Origin: a virus
Virus record (IMG/VR): IMGVR_UViG_3300042902_000079
Location: 1-40,818 of that record
Length of the DNA stretch: 40,818 bases
Strand: one strand, 5' to 3'
Within the stretch, counting starts at the first letter, position 1. Every line of letters starts with the position of its first letter. A program made the translations under genes and the position numbers. Of this stretch, positions 29,545 to 37,364 are shown piece after piece. The notes beneath the pieces are model-generated. The model made no database searches. It worked only from the letters and a program-made list of their open reading frames with translations, and was not told the origin of the DNA.

Positions 29545-29744
29545 TCCAAAACCTCCATGTGTCTGCGCTCAAGCTCCATCATCTCGCGCCTTACCTCAAT
29601 GTCACGCCTGCACTTTGCGCGGCTTCTATCTGCTACTCGCGGCCGCCGGATGGTGTTGTTTATCTCTTCCAGCTTGCGAGCCTCTGCGCTTCGTAGGCGC
29701 TCATAGAATGCTTCGTTGGTGAGTGGTCTAAGCTCTAGCGGCAT
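29541..29744 (-). CDS. Small Arg/Glu-rich protein
   Basis: 67 aa starting in a TGATG overlap. Almost entirely charged helix (EARKLEEINNTIRRPRVADR, then RREMMELERRHME), possibly nucleic-acid binding or a coiled coil. Similar tiny proteins are frequent in phage left arms; no function assigned. Confidence 0.7.
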   Translation of the reverse strand: MPLELRPLTNEAFYERLRSAEARKLEEINNTIRRPRVADRSRAKCRRDIEVRREMMELERRHMEVLE

Positions 29745-29893
29745 CACATCACCCCGCGCTTATCGAAGCAAGCCACGCGAATGTGAGACATTGACATCAG
29801 TTTGATGGCTTGCTCATGGTTGGCGGCCATAACATTGGCAGCCTCGAAGCATCCAGTTTCCTTGTTTACTCCGGTAACTCGAAATATTTTCAT
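29744..29893 (-). CDS. Hypothetical 49-aa protein
   Basis: ATG 29893 with TAGGAG nine bases upstream; the stop overlaps the next ATG (TGATG). The peptide starts MKIFRVTGVNKETG and contains a helix (ANHEQAIKLMSM). Compact alpha/beta, unrecognised. First gene after a terminator, so it should have its own promoter: TTGATA (minus strand, about 29970) is a possible -35 with only a weak -10. Confidence 0.65.
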   Translation of the reverse strand: MKIFRVTGVNKETGCFEAANVMAANHEQAIKLMSMSHIRVACFDKRGVM

Positions 29894-30001
29894 CTCATCA
29901 TCTCCTACTGGCTTAGCTCCTGCGCCTCACCTTCTGAAATAAGCGTACTGACTGAATCGGTTACTATCAAGGTATTTTTTTGTGGCTCATGTCACGAAAT
30001 G

Positions 30002-30022
30002 AAAAGCCCGCACATGACGGGC
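30002..30022 (-). terminator. Minus-strand terminator after the coiled-coil gene
   Basis: On the minus strand GCCCG, loop TCATGTG, CGGGC and TTTT. It lies 8 bp past the stop at 30030. Confidence 0.8.
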
Positions 30023-30029
30023 CTCGTCA

Positions 30030-31136
30030 TCAGTATTTGATGATTAAGTTCTTTATCTTGCCAGACACTATCATCCGGATTAGCTGCTTCGCCTGCTCAT
30101 CGCTCAGTCCGGCCTTTGTCATGTCGGCCACTATCCCGCGATTTATGCTGCCCATGTGCTCTCTGTCGGCAAGCCGTCTTGCTTCCTCCTGCTCGCGCTG
30201 AATTCGCTCATCCTCAACTCGCTGGCGCTCAGCCTGCTTTGCCACTTCAGCTGCTCTTGCCGCATCGTCAGCGGCCTTTTGCTGAGCTAGCTTCCTGGCA
30301 ATCTCTGCCTGTTCAGCCTCCGCAATCCGGCGCGCCTCAGCTTGCTGACGGGCTAATTCTGCCTGCTCTGCATCTCTGCGGGCCTTCTCTTCCTTCTCTG
30401 CTGCTTCCTGTGCAAGTCTGCGAGCCTCAAGTTCACGGCGCTCTGAGGCTTCCCTCTCTGCCTGCTGGCGTCTTGCTTCTTCCTGTCTGGCAGCTTCAGC
30501 GGCCTGCTCTGCAATTCTTCGATCTCTTGCTTCCTGCTCAAGTCGCACATTCTCAGCCTGAATGCGGGCCATCCCTGCTGCGTCCTCTTCTGCCTTGATT
30601 GCCTTTGCCAGAGCGCACTCAGCTTTCTTGATTGCAAGATCCAGTGCTGGAGCCGCTTCTTTCTGCCACTCTGGCCACATGTCAGAGATTTCAGTCTTGC
30701 TGAGTTGGTCAAGGCAATCGCGAATTACGCTTGAAGCAACGCCATCAAATCCGCCAGCATCACCAAGAGCAACTATTGAGGCAATGCGATCCTTGTACTG
30801 GCTTTCAATTGCCGTAAGTGGCTCGCGAACCTGATCGCGCAACTCGTCACAACCTCGAACCCACTCGCGCAACTCCGCCTCAACTTCCTTTGGTAGCTCC
30901 TTGATGCGCTTCAGGTATTCGCGCCCCGGCCTCTCCACTGCTGTCTTGCTGCGTGATACTTGCGCAGCCAGAGAGGCTACGCGATCTCGCCCCTTTTTTG
31001 TTGTCAGGTCTGGCACTTCCCCTTCAACAGCCTGCTTTACCTGCTCGAAATACCCTTTCAGTCCGCCGCTAACATAGATTGCCGGTGCCAGCTCTGGTGT
31101 TACTTCGATTACTGCGATCTCATTTGAATTGCTCAT
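30030..31136 (-). CDS. Recombination-operon coiled-coil protein
   Basis: 368 aa from ATG 31136 with GGAG upstream. The N-terminal half (ELAPAIYVSGGLKGYFEQVK, KGRDRVASLAAQVSRSKTAV) is a conserved phage domain usually found beside exonuclease/annealing genes. Residues about 185-325 are an extremely Ala/Glu/Arg/Gln-rich coiled coil. The last 40 residues (GLSDEQAKQLIRMIVSGKIK) form a small conserved helical cap. It lies downstream of exo and recT in one operon, so a role as an accessory to recombination or nuclease inhibition is plausible, but not shown. Confidence 0.78.
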   Translation of the reverse strand: MSNSNEIAVIEVTPELAPAIYVSGGLKGYFEQVKQAVEGEVPDLTTKKGRDRVASLAAQVSRSKTAVERPGREYLKRIKELPKEVEAELREWVRGCDELRDQVREPLTAIESQYKDRIASIVALGDAGGFDGVASSVIRDCLDQLSKTEISDMWPEWQKEAAPALDLAIKKAECALAKAIKAEEDAAGMARIQAENVRLEQEARDRRIAEQAAEAARQEEARRQQAEREASERRELEARRLAQEAAEKEEKARRDAEQAELARQQAEARRIAEAEQAEIARKLAQQKAADDAARAAEVAKQAERQRVEDERIQREQEEARRLADREHMGSINRGIVADMTKAGLSDEQAKQLIRMIVSGKIKNLIIKY

Positions 31137-31163
31137 TACTAATCTCCTGCTTGTTTGGTTGTT

Positions 31164-31181
31164 GCCGCCCTCGTGGGCGGC
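31164..31181 (-). other. Intergenic hairpin between exonuclease and coiled-coil genes
   Basis: GCCGCCC-TCGT-GGGCGGC on the plus strand, perfect 7-bp stem with a tetraloop and no T-run. Possibly an mRNA-processing or stability element. Confidence 0.55.
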
Positions 31182-31188
31182 GTTACTT

Positions 31189-31998
31189 TTAAAAATGACG
31201 CCACTGGTCACCGAATTTGAAACCCAGCTCTTCCAGCTTCTCATCCATGTCAGCGATGAATTTTGGCACCTCAATCTCGAATCTATCGAACAACTCATTA
31301 TCCGGCGTGAATGACTGCACAAACAGGCGATTTTCTGGCTTTCCTCTCATGCGCGGGTCGAACGACACGAAGTCCCAGCGCTTCAGACCAGTTACCCACA
31401 TGCAGAACTGATACTGAGCGTGGTACTTGGGCTTAATCTTTCCGTTTAGCAGCGTATCGACATGCACCGCAGTGGTGAACGGGCATTTTATTTCTATCCC
31501 GCGATCATCTGTAAGACCGTCAGGGCTCACTGCGCAGCGCATGGCCACATCCCGATAGACCAAGCCGCATGTCTCGACAACTTCAAACTCTCTCGCCTCG
31601 TAAGCCTCACGGGCCAATGGCTCATGTTCGTGACCATACTCTGCTTGCTTGAACTTCACAGAGTCTTGGATAAGCCCAGTGCAAACTTGGGCTATCAGCT
31701 CGTTCATGTAGCCAGACTTTCCGTCTGGCGTAATCATTGGCAGCATACTGCGAACAAACTCGATGCACTTTGCCTTTGTTCCTATGAATTCTTTGCCAGC
31801 AAAAACAACCCTGTTCTCGCCCCGTTTCTCAAGCGCCTCAATTTCCAGGTCATCAGGAAATGGCGCCTGCCTATCTCTAATCAGCACATCACTTATGCGA
31901 GAGGCCGTTATGCATCCGGCGCGATGTCTTAACCATTCATCAGTGCCCTGAGCTATTTCGAGCGTGTTAACTCCGGTGATTGAGTTGGTGTATATCAC
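31189..31998 (-). CDS. YqaJ/lambda-Exo-type exonuclease
   Basis: 269 aa starting at GTG 31998, which overlaps the recT stop (GTGA) and has GGAGG seven bases upstream; longer starts would read back through recT. The signs are QGTDEWLRHRAGCITASRIS at the N-terminus and AVSPDGLTDDRGIEIKCPF, giving the D...ExK nuclease site. Lambda-Exo-like enzymes chew one strand 5' to 3' and hand the 3' tail to the annealing protein, here RecT. Confidence 0.93.
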   Translation of the reverse strand: MIYTNSITGVNTLEIAQGTDEWLRHRAGCITASRISDVLIRDRQAPFPDDLEIEALEKRGENRVVFAGKEFIGTKAKCIEFVRSMLPMITPDGKSGYMNELIAQVCTGLIQDSVKFKQAEYGHEHEPLAREAYEAREFEVVETCGLVYRDVAMRCAVSPDGLTDDRGIEIKCPFTTAVHVDTLLNGKIKPKYHAQYQFCMWVTGLKRWDFVSFDPRMRGKPENRLFVQSFTPDNELFDRFEIEVPKFIADMDEKLEELGFKFGDQWRHF

Positions 31999-32873
31999 TT
32001 GGTCGCCTCCATCTTGCGGGCCGCCCACTGCAACTCTTCCTCGCTCATCACATCGAATGAGTGGATTGGCTCTGGCAGCTTGCGGGCGCTGCTGAACCAC
32101 GCAAAAAACTGTTCTTCTGTGCGGCCCTTGCTGGCTATGGCCGCCTTGATTGCTTCGACAGGGTTGATGATGATTTCTGACTGACACTCTTTCTCATAAA
32201 CAAATCCCTCGCTGCCGTCAGTGTTGAGGTGGTGGATGGCTTTATCAAGGCGCTCGCAACGAGGCCAGTATTTAGAGCCGCGCTTGACGATCGTCTTTCG
32301 TGCCATCTCACTCCAGTCAGTGAGCCATGGTGACTTCTTGCCAGACTTGAAGCTCTGGCTTCGCTGCATGATTGCATTGATTTCATCGACACTCATTTCT
32401 TCTGTCAGGTAGTCACCCTGAGCAGTCTTTACTGTGCAGTACCCGCCAACAACGGCGCCACGGTCTCCGAATGCGTTGTATTTGTGGGCTGGGGCGCTAT
32501 CAAGCCCGTTCGACTCGTAGGTGTCGCTAGCGCACACCAGCTTGCATTGACCCCAATTAATCGCGCCGGAAACTTGCGCAAGGTGCAGCAATCCCATGTA
32601 GCTGATGTCCAGGTGCACCCCTCCATCGCGAGGCACAAGGTACGCCAGCTTTGCCGCAGGGTTAAGCGTGATGCCAATGGCGGCCACGTTGATGATTGCA
32701 TTCTGCGCACTGCTAGGGTTTGCCATCGCCACTTTGGCAAGGTAATCATTCTTCTGGAATGCCTGGATGGCGAACTGCTGCTCTTTCTGCCAAGTGATTG
32801 ACTGGTCAGACAATGCCTGATTAAAAAGGCCAGCCTGACTACCAACAAATCCAACAACATCAAACCCACTCAT
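31995..32873 (-). CDS. recT: RecT single-strand annealing protein
   Basis: 292 aa. RecT family signature: [20 protein letters not shown], then [20 protein letters not shown] and [14 protein letters not shown]; later [16 protein letters not shown]. It anneals complementary strands and, with the adjacent exonuclease, drives phage recombination and recircularisation, which a terminally redundant genome needs. Overlaps its neighbours on both sides by four bases. Confidence 0.95.
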   Translation of the reverse strand: MSGFDVVGFVGSQAGLFNQALSDQSITWQKEQQFAIQAFQKNDYLAKVAMANPSSAQNAIINVAAIGITLNPAAKLAYLVPRDGGVHLDISYMGLLHLAQVSGAINWGQCKLVCASDTYESNGLDSAPAHKYNAFGDRGAVVGGYCTVKTAQGDYLTEEMSVDEINAIMQRSQSFKSGKKSPWLTDWSEMARKTIVKRGSKYWPRCERLDKAIHHLNTDGSEGFVYEKECQSEIIINPVEAIKAAIASKGRTEEQFFAWFSSARKLPEPIHSFDVMSEEELQWAARKMEATK

Positions 32874-33214
32874 CGCGCCGACTCCTTCAAATCGTGATTT
32901 TCGAATGCCAGCTCAGACCTAGCCCAAAGCATCTGGCGGCCCATTTCTTCTTCTGCTGCCAAGTGTTCATCCCACAGCTGGTCTACTACTACATCTAGCA
33001 GGAAAGCCTTAGCGATAATCTCGATAGCTTCGTGAGTAGCGCAGGCACCCAGGCGGAATGCTGCGTCAATCTGGTCGCCTTCCAGCTTCGTGAGGCCAAG
33101 CGCATCGGACACGGTAAGCAGCCGACCACTTGGATCCTCGATACCTTCAGCCACGAACTTGTCCCAGTGGTCGGCCAGCCAGTCTTGCTGGAATTGCAGC
33201 TTGCGGTTGCTCAT
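32870..33214 (-). CDS. Hypothetical 114-aa protein upstream of recT
   Basis: ATGA overlaps at both ends. Acidic, helical (QFQQDWLADHWDKFVAEGIE, EIIAKAFLLDVVVDQLWDEH). No known domain. The tight coupling to recT hints at a recombination or early-control role. Confidence 0.7.
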   Translation of the reverse strand: MSNRKLQFQQDWLADHWDKFVAEGIEDPSGRLLTVSDALGLTKLEGDQIDAAFRLGACATHEAIEIIAKAFLLDVVVDQLWDEHLAAEEEMGRQMLWARSELAFENHDLKESAR

Positions 33215-33570
33215 GCTGCACCTACTTTTTGTTTATATTTATCCAACAAATCTGACAGTGATGACCCGGTATCTATAGCGCACCGCTTGTACCCATCAGT
33301 CCAGCTTGACGCACAGATCTTCCCTTCCAGCTCTTTTGATGTATCAATAACTCGCTTGATGATATCAAGCAGCTCCTGGTTCATCTGCACCAGCTCATCG
33401 TGGCTGTTTATGGCGTGAGTAACGTAGTTTGATGCCTCCTCAGTTGTTGCATGAAAAGAGATGCACTCGATATCAACAACAACATCTCCATCACTGTTTA
33501 TGTTAAAAAAACCAGCCTCAGAGACCACACCCAACGGAAATAAATCCTTCATCTTCAAATATTGCTTCAT
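33211..33570 (-). CDS. First gene of the leftward operon, unknown
   Basis: 119 aa from ATG 33570 with AGGAG six bases upstream. Acidic protein with a beta-rich first half (GVVSEAGFFNINSDGDVVVD) and a helical second half (VQMNQELLDIIKRVIDTSKE). Not a recognisable repressor. Located where lambdoid phages put the first gene under the leftward promoter. Confidence 0.7.
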   Translation of the reverse strand: MKQYLKMKDLFPLGVVSEAGFFNINSDGDVVVDIECISFHATTEEASNYVTHAINSHDELVQMNQELLDIIKRVIDTSKELEGKICASSWTDGYKRCAIDTGSSLSDLLDKYKQKVGAA

Positions 33571-33609
33571 CACTATCTCCTGCTATCCGGCCCTGCCGTT
33601 GATGGATGA

Positions 33610-33637
33610 ATCTTAGCATGGTGGCGGGAGGGGTCAA
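33610..33637 (-). promoter_or_regulatory. Leftward early promoter candidate
   Basis: Minus strand -35 TTGACC (33637-33632) and -10 TAAGAT (33615-33610), 16 bp apart, 40 bp before the leftward start codon. Confidence 0.55.
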
Positions 33638-33661
33638 GAACAAAAGTAATCTTTTTATGTA

Positions 33662-33690
33662 TTGACATATAATTGTTTCTGGAACATCAT
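33662..33690 (+). promoter_or_regulatory. Rightward promoter with operator-like inverted repeat
   Basis: -35 TTGACA (33662-33667) and a weak -10 CATCAT (33685-33690) at 17 bp. Between them TGTTTCTGGAACA (33674-33686) is a near-palindrome (11 of 13 positions symmetric). A perfect TATAAT also lies at 33668. The Cro-like gene starts at 33724, so autoregulation is a natural inference. Confidence 0.55.
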
Positions 33691-33723
33691 TCATCACATC
33701 GAAACGCACAAGAAGGAATTAAA

Positions 33724-33927
33724 GTGAACGTATCAAAAGCAATTCGGGTTGCTCTAGCAATGAAGGATATGAACCAGAAGCAACTGGCTGAGCGCCTGGG
33801 GATGTATGAGTCGGCAGTTAGCCAGCTGGTTAACCGGGCAAGCATTACCACTGACAAGCTTAAGCGGGTTGCTGACGCTCTCGATATGCGGGTATCTGAA
33901 CTGGTAGCTCTTGGTGAGGATAAGTAG
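33724..33927 (+). CDS. Cro/CI-like HTH repressor
   Basis: 67 aa from GTG 33724 with AAGGA seven bases upstream; an upstream TTG would extend into the promoter. XRE-type HTH with MNQKQLAERLGMYESAVSQL as helices 2-3 and DKLKRVADALDMRVSELVAL completing the five-helix fold. It is only a DNA-binding domain, as in Cro. It is the first rightward gene after the divergent promoter region, so it probably controls the early switch. No CI-like partner with a protease or dimerisation domain was found. Confidence 0.88.
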   Translation: MNVSKAIRVALAMKDMNQKQLAERLGMYESAVSQLVNRASITTDKLKRVADALDMRVSELVALGEDK

Positions 33928-33932
33928 ATGCC

Positions 33933-34688
33933 ATGCACTACTTCCAGTTCAACATAGGTGATTACGCCAGAGACACGGCACACCTGACAGAGATGGAGGA
34001 CTTGGCATATCGCCGAATGCTCGACCTCTACTACAGGGCGGAAGGGCCACTCCCTTCAAGCATTGATGAAATAGCAAGATTGATACGTATGCGATCGCAT
34101 ACCGCAAGCATTGCGATCGTCTTGCAAGACTTCTTCGATGAGTGTGCGGATGGTTACAGAAATCAAAGGGCCGACCAAGAATTGCATAGCATCTACGAAA
34201 AGTCAGCTAAGGCAAAAGCATCAGCAAATGCGAGGTGGAGTAAAAACAAGGACTTACAAAAACCGGACGCAATGCGAACGCATAGCGAATGCAATGCGGA
34301 TGACATGCTACACATTACCCATAACACATTACCCATAACACAAGACACAGAAGTAAAGAAAAAGAAGCCAGCTGACGCAGGCATCGACTTTTCTCCGCTA
34401 TGCATGGCTGGTGATCGGATTAACGAGGTAAAGCGGATCCGCCGCAAGAACAAGGGTGGCGCTATTACCCAGCGTGTTGTAAATGGGCTGGCAAAGGAGT
34501 TCGAACTTGCGGCCAAGATTGGGTGGGGGCCGGAGGACATACTTAGCGAGTGGGAGCTTAGGGGGTGGAAGAGCTTCAAGGCTGAATGGGTAACACCAAA
34601 GTCAAATGCTGGCATCGGTTCAAAGCCATTTGGTGCCCACGTAGAGAAGACACTTAACAACATCAAGAACTTTGATTGGGAGAGCTAG
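33933..34688 (+). CDS. DUF1376 (YdaU-type) replication protein
   Basis: 251 aa. The N-terminus HYFQFNIGDYARDTAHLTEMED and YRRMLDLYYRAEGPLP is the DUF1376 domain, found in phage replication modules at the lambda O position. A polar Lys/Ala-rich linker follows (about 85-150), then a C-terminal domain with WGPEDILSEWELRGWKSFKA. The linker-coding DNA holds tandem repeats and a 16-bp palindrome, resembling the origin inside lambda O. Initiator function is inferred from this layout. Confidence 0.85.
   Translation: MHYFQFNIGDYARDTAHLTEMEDLAYRRMLDLYYRAEGPLPSSIDEIARLIRMRSHTASIAIVLQDFFDECADGYRNQRADQELHSIYEKSAKAKASANARWSKNKDLQKPDAMRTHSECNADDMLHITHNTLPITQDTEVKKKKPADAGIDFSPLCMAGDRINEVKRIRRKNKGGAITQRVVNGLAKEFELAAKIGWGPEDILSEWELRGWKSFKAEWVTPKSNAGIGSKPFGAHVEKTLNNIKNFDWES
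34087..34375. other. Candidate replication origin inside the DUF1376 gene
   Basis: GTATGCGATCGCATAC (34087-34102) is a perfect 16-bp palindrome. GCAATGCG occurs at about 34269 and 34291, and two perfect tandem copies of CACATTACCCATAA lie at 34311-34338, followed by a purine-rich A tract to about 34375. Repeats plus an easily melted tract inside an initiator gene is the lambda-type origin plan. Confidence 0.5.
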
Positions 34689-34690
34689 AG

Positions 34691-35266
34691 ATGAGCATTG
34701 CAGGAAGGCTGGATAACCTGCTTGGACAGATGTCAGTTAACTACCGGAGGGAGATTACCGAGGCTGATGCTGCAAACTTCAAGATGATGCTTAAGCGTTG
34801 GGGTGTTGATGCGCTAGAGGCTGCCACTCACGCACACATGTTCGACCCTGATGACGGGAAGTATTTCCCGAGCATTGGCAACATAGCCAAGCACATAGAT
34901 GGGACTGCAAAGCAGAATGCCGCAGCAGTTGAGGATAAGGCCGCAATAGCCTGGGCCTGCATAGAGCGCGACATTCGCCGCATCGGCAGCTACGGAACGC
35001 TAAAGCTGGAAGACAAGCAGGCTCTGGCAACCGTGAAGGCAATGGGCGGCTGGCAATCAATATGCCAAACCGAAACAAGTAAGATGGAATGGAAGCGCAA
35101 GGAGTTCATCCGGATGTACGAGACATTCGAGCGGATGCCGCTTGAGGCATTGCCAATCTCACTTCCGGGGCGTATCGAGATGAGCGAAGTTAAGCAGGCT
35201 GGGCCGGTTGCGCTGGATAAACTGGCGCTTGGTGTGGCGAAGTGGAGGAAGGAAAATGGACAGTGA
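34691..35266 (+). CDS. Second replication-module protein
   Basis: 191 aa from ATG 34691 with GGGAGAG upstream; an in-frame TTG at 34676 would overlap the previous gene. Blocks: VNYRREITEADAANFKMMLK, HMFDPDDGKYFPSIGNIAKH, then AIAWACIERDIRRIGSYGTL and GGWQSICQTE. Such proteins sit at the lambda P position (helicase loader) in many prophages, with a fold resembling primosomal or DnaT-like adaptors. Helicase recruitment is inferred from position. Confidence 0.7.
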   Translation: MSIAGRLDNLLGQMSVNYRREITEADAANFKMMLKRWGVDALEAATHAHMFDPDDGKYFPSIGNIAKHIDGTAKQNAAAVEDKAAIAWACIERDIRRIGSYGTLKLEDKQALATVKAMGGWQSICQTETSKMEWKRKEFIRMYETFERMPLEALPISLPGRIEMSEVKQAGPVALDKLALGVAKWRKENGQ

Positions 35267-35438
35267 AAACGAGTTTGAGTTTGATGGCAAGATTTTCATT
35301 TCAAAGGTTTCTATAGGTTGCGAAGGGTGCGCTTTCGATACCTGTGAAATAATTATCGGTGGATGTCTTGAGGCAAAATGCCATCCATCAGAACGAAGCG
35401 GTGGAGATAGCGTAATTTTTGTGGAGAAGCACCCATGA
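35256..35438 (+). CDS. 60-aa cysteine-rich phage protein
   Basis: ATG 35256 with GGAAGG upstream, overlapping the preceding gene by 11 bp. Core CEGCAFDTC and GGCLEAKCHPSER: five Cys able to bind a metal or Fe-S centre. The pattern is common in short proteins of phage nin regions. Ends ATGA with the next gene. Function unknown. Confidence 0.75.
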   Translation: MDSENEFEFDGKIFISKVSIGCEGCAFDTCEIIIGGCLEAKCHPSERSGGDSVIFVEKHP

Positions 35439-35662
35439 CAACCAAGCAAACATTTATGGGCAGCGACTTCGACCCGCTTGGCAATGTGGTGATAGTTGGA
35501 TTCACCGGTCAGCCATCGACTTACTTGAATGGCCCACTAACTCAGGTATCACCTGGAATATGGGGTGGTGACGGGATGATGTTCAACGGGCGCGGAGTCC
35601 AGGTAATGGCAACCGGAGAGATTATGCGGCCGCCGCATGTGATGGCAATCAACAGGGGGTGA
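35435..35662 (+). CDS. Hypothetical 75-aa protein
   Basis: ATGA overlap at the start. Gly/Pro/Val-rich and beta-like (LGNVVIVGFTGQPSTYLNGP, IWGGDGMMFNGRGVQVM), unlike its charged neighbours. No family recognised. Confidence 0.65.
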   Translation: MTTKQTFMGSDFDPLGNVVIVGFTGQPSTYLNGPLTQVSPGIWGGDGMMFNGRGVQVMATGEIMRPPHVMAINRG

Positions 35663-35663
35663 T

Positions 35664-36161
35664 ATGGAGCACGGACAGGCAACAGCAATGGCCAGGGGGA
35701 TGATCGCAAAGATGGTTGACCCAACAGGCCGCTACAAGGAGATCGAGATTGCGACAGGACTTGATATCAAGTCTGTGGCAACGATAGTCCACCGGATGCG
35801 GTCGGCTGGCTCGATACCAACTCCACGCAAGCGCGGCAGCACAAAGACCGATGTAGCGCGTCAGATGCTGCTGGACAGCGTTGGCGAACCTATCCAATAC
35901 GATGTTATGGCTCGCAAGACTGGAATGCTTACATCGTCACTCAGGAGCCTTGTTGCTACGATGCGCAAGAAAGGATTGCTTCCAGCATACGAGCCTGAGT
36001 CTTACGAGTACGTCGGGACCAGCAAAGAGCTTGGGGTTGTTCGGTTTGTCACGCTGAGTGAGGCAGCAGAACAAGGCTTTCCGGCGACAATGGTCAGCAA
36101 GGCAGTTAACGGAATCATCGACAGTTACGCGGGTTACAAGTGGGAGAAGGTGGAAAAATGA
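35664..36161 (+). CDS. Probable DNA-binding protein, winged-helix style
   Basis: 165 aa. Two successive segments look like helix-turn-helix units: YKEIEIATGLDIKSVATIVH (about 24-43) and PIQYDVMARKTGMLTSSLRS (about 76-95), each followed by a basic helix. Length and order suit a phage early regulator. Ends in an ATGA overlap with another HTH gene. Confidence 0.68.
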   Translation: MEHGQATAMARGMIAKMVDPTGRYKEIEIATGLDIKSVATIVHRMRSAGSIPTPRKRGSTKTDVARQMLLDSVGEPIQYDVMARKTGMLTSSLRSLVATMRKKGLLPAYEPESYEYVGTSKELGVVRFVTLSEAAEQGFPATMVSKAVNGIIDSYAGYKWEKVEK

Positions 36162-36526
36162 AAAAGCATATCGAAATGCGCTTGGTGGATGGAGCAACGC
36201 TGGAAGATATCAAGGCAGATGTCATGATATCCGCAATCAACACTGCTTTGGTTGCTTGTTACGGAAACCAGACCAAGGCCAGCGAGCTACTGAAAATCAA
36301 CAGATGGACCATGCGCAAGTGGCTGAATGACGCAAGCAAGAACACCTACAAGCCATTCGAGCGCGTTAGCCATTGCGTTGGTATGCAGACAGCAAAAGAA
36401 TTGCTAACAGATGCTTACAGAGAGGCAGTCAGCCAGGTAATGTCAACCAACAACAGCGTGACCATGGCGGCCAGCATCCTGAAGTGCCAGCGAGGCACCG
36501 TTAGAAAATACATGGTGAAGATATGA
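36158..36526 (+). CDS. Protein with two Fis-type HTH repeats
   Basis: 122 aa from ATG 36158. Two Fis-like units occur in tandem: CYGNQTKASELLKINRWTMR (about 29-48) and TNNSVTMAASILKCQRGTVR (about 98-117). Fis-type units in phages often act in transcription or DNA bending. Two in one polypeptide would let a monomer bind two half-sites. Coupled by ATGA overlaps on both sides. Confidence 0.75.
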   Translation: MKKHIEMRLVDGATLEDIKADVMISAINTALVACYGNQTKASELLKINRWTMRKWLNDASKNTYKPFERVSHCVGMQTAKELLTDAYREAVSQVMSTNNSVTMAASILKCQRGTVRKYMVKI

Positions 36527-36906
36527 GCAAAAATGAAAGATTGATGATTCATGTTGAGTTTTCAAAAAGCGTGATTAGCGATAAGGGGCGCGAGATATAC
36601 GAAGCTCTCATCGCCGGTGAAGAAATTGAATCAATTAGAGAAAGGTTTGGATTATCGGGTGGTTCAATGCATGGTTATGTGGATAGGGCCGTTAGGTATG
36701 GAATAATAACCGACACAAGGAAGAGGCGTAGAAGTAGGACGATCGTTGCAGTTAGCATGATGAAAAACTCAGAGGGTGACACGTATGAGATGCGCGGGGG
36801 TGCTGAGGTTTTGGCGCTTGGGTTTGAGTACAGCAAAGCATGGGCTTGGGCAAAAAAGAAAATAGAGAAGGATGGTTATCTTTGGTTTTTCAAAGGTGAA
36901 CTATGA
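36523..36906 (+). CDS. Hypothetical DNA-binding protein
   Basis: 127 aa. GEEIESIRERFGLSGGSMHG and YVDRAVRYGIITDTRKRRRS look like an HTH followed by a basic patch. The C-terminal part (GGAEVLALGFEYSKAWAWAK) is helical. More A+T-rich than the next gene. Start and end in ATGA overlaps, so it belongs to the same coupled regulator string. Confidence 0.62.
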   Translation: MSKNERLMIHVEFSKSVISDKGREIYEALIAGEEIESIRERFGLSGGSMHGYVDRAVRYGIITDTRKRRRSRTIVAVSMMKNSEGDTYEMRGGAEVLALGFEYSKAWAWAKKKIEKDGYLWFFKGEL

Positions 36907-37268
36907 CAACGATAACCATCATCGACGGGCGCGACACCCAGGGGCTTGTTGCCAAGGTAACTGCGATGCTTGCGGATGGTCCGGTACGGGTGAAGCTGTC
37001 ACCAGCAAGCAAGCGCTCATTGCAGGCCAACAAGCTGATGTGGGTGAAACTGAATGAGCTTGAGCGAACCAGAAAGTGGCACGGGCGCAAGCTGGCCGCA
37101 AGCAACTGGAAGCACCTAATCACAGCAGGCATGGAGCAGAAAGTTGTTGTGCCGAACATTGCCGGTGATGGGTTCGTTGTTTTGGGCAAGGCCACTAGCA
37201 ACATGGCGGTTAAGCAGATGAATAATGTGATCGAGATGGCTGACTTCCTACTGGCAGAATTGGCGTAA
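36903..37268 (+). CDS. ninB: NinB recombination protein
   Basis: 121 aa. NinB (lambda Orf) binds single-stranded DNA and helps early recombination steps. The match is direct: RSLQANKLMWVKLNELERTRK, WHGRKLAASNWKHLI, then VVPNIAGDGFVVLGKATSNM. Slightly shorter than lambda Orf (146 aa) at the C-terminus. Works in the same pathway as RusA and the Ref-like nuclease downstream across the circle junction. Confidence 0.94.
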   Translation: MTTITIIDGRDTQGLVAKVTAMLADGPVRVKLSPASKRSLQANKLMWVKLNELERTRKWHGRKLAASNWKHLITAGMEQKVVVPNIAGDGFVVLGKATSNMAVKQMNNVIEMADFLLAELA

Positions 37269-37285
37269 AAATATCAAAAAATAAC

Positions 37286-37314
37286 TTGCCGCACCGACGT
37301 GGTGACGGTATATT
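37286..37314 (+). promoter_or_regulatory. Promoter candidate before the 231-aa gene
   Basis: -35 TTGCCG (37286-37291), 17-bp spacer, -10 TATATT (37309-37314). The spacer includes CACCGACGTGGTG with complementary ends, a possible regulator site. Confidence 0.5.
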
Positions 37315-37364
37315 TAGATTCGCTAGGTGAGGAAAAGGTTCCAATCCGCTACCGGAGGTAATAC

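Noticed and set aside
31999-32187. Longer N-terminus for the exonuclease
   Set aside because: That stretch is recT in another frame; GTG 31998 has GGAGG and a GTGA overlap.
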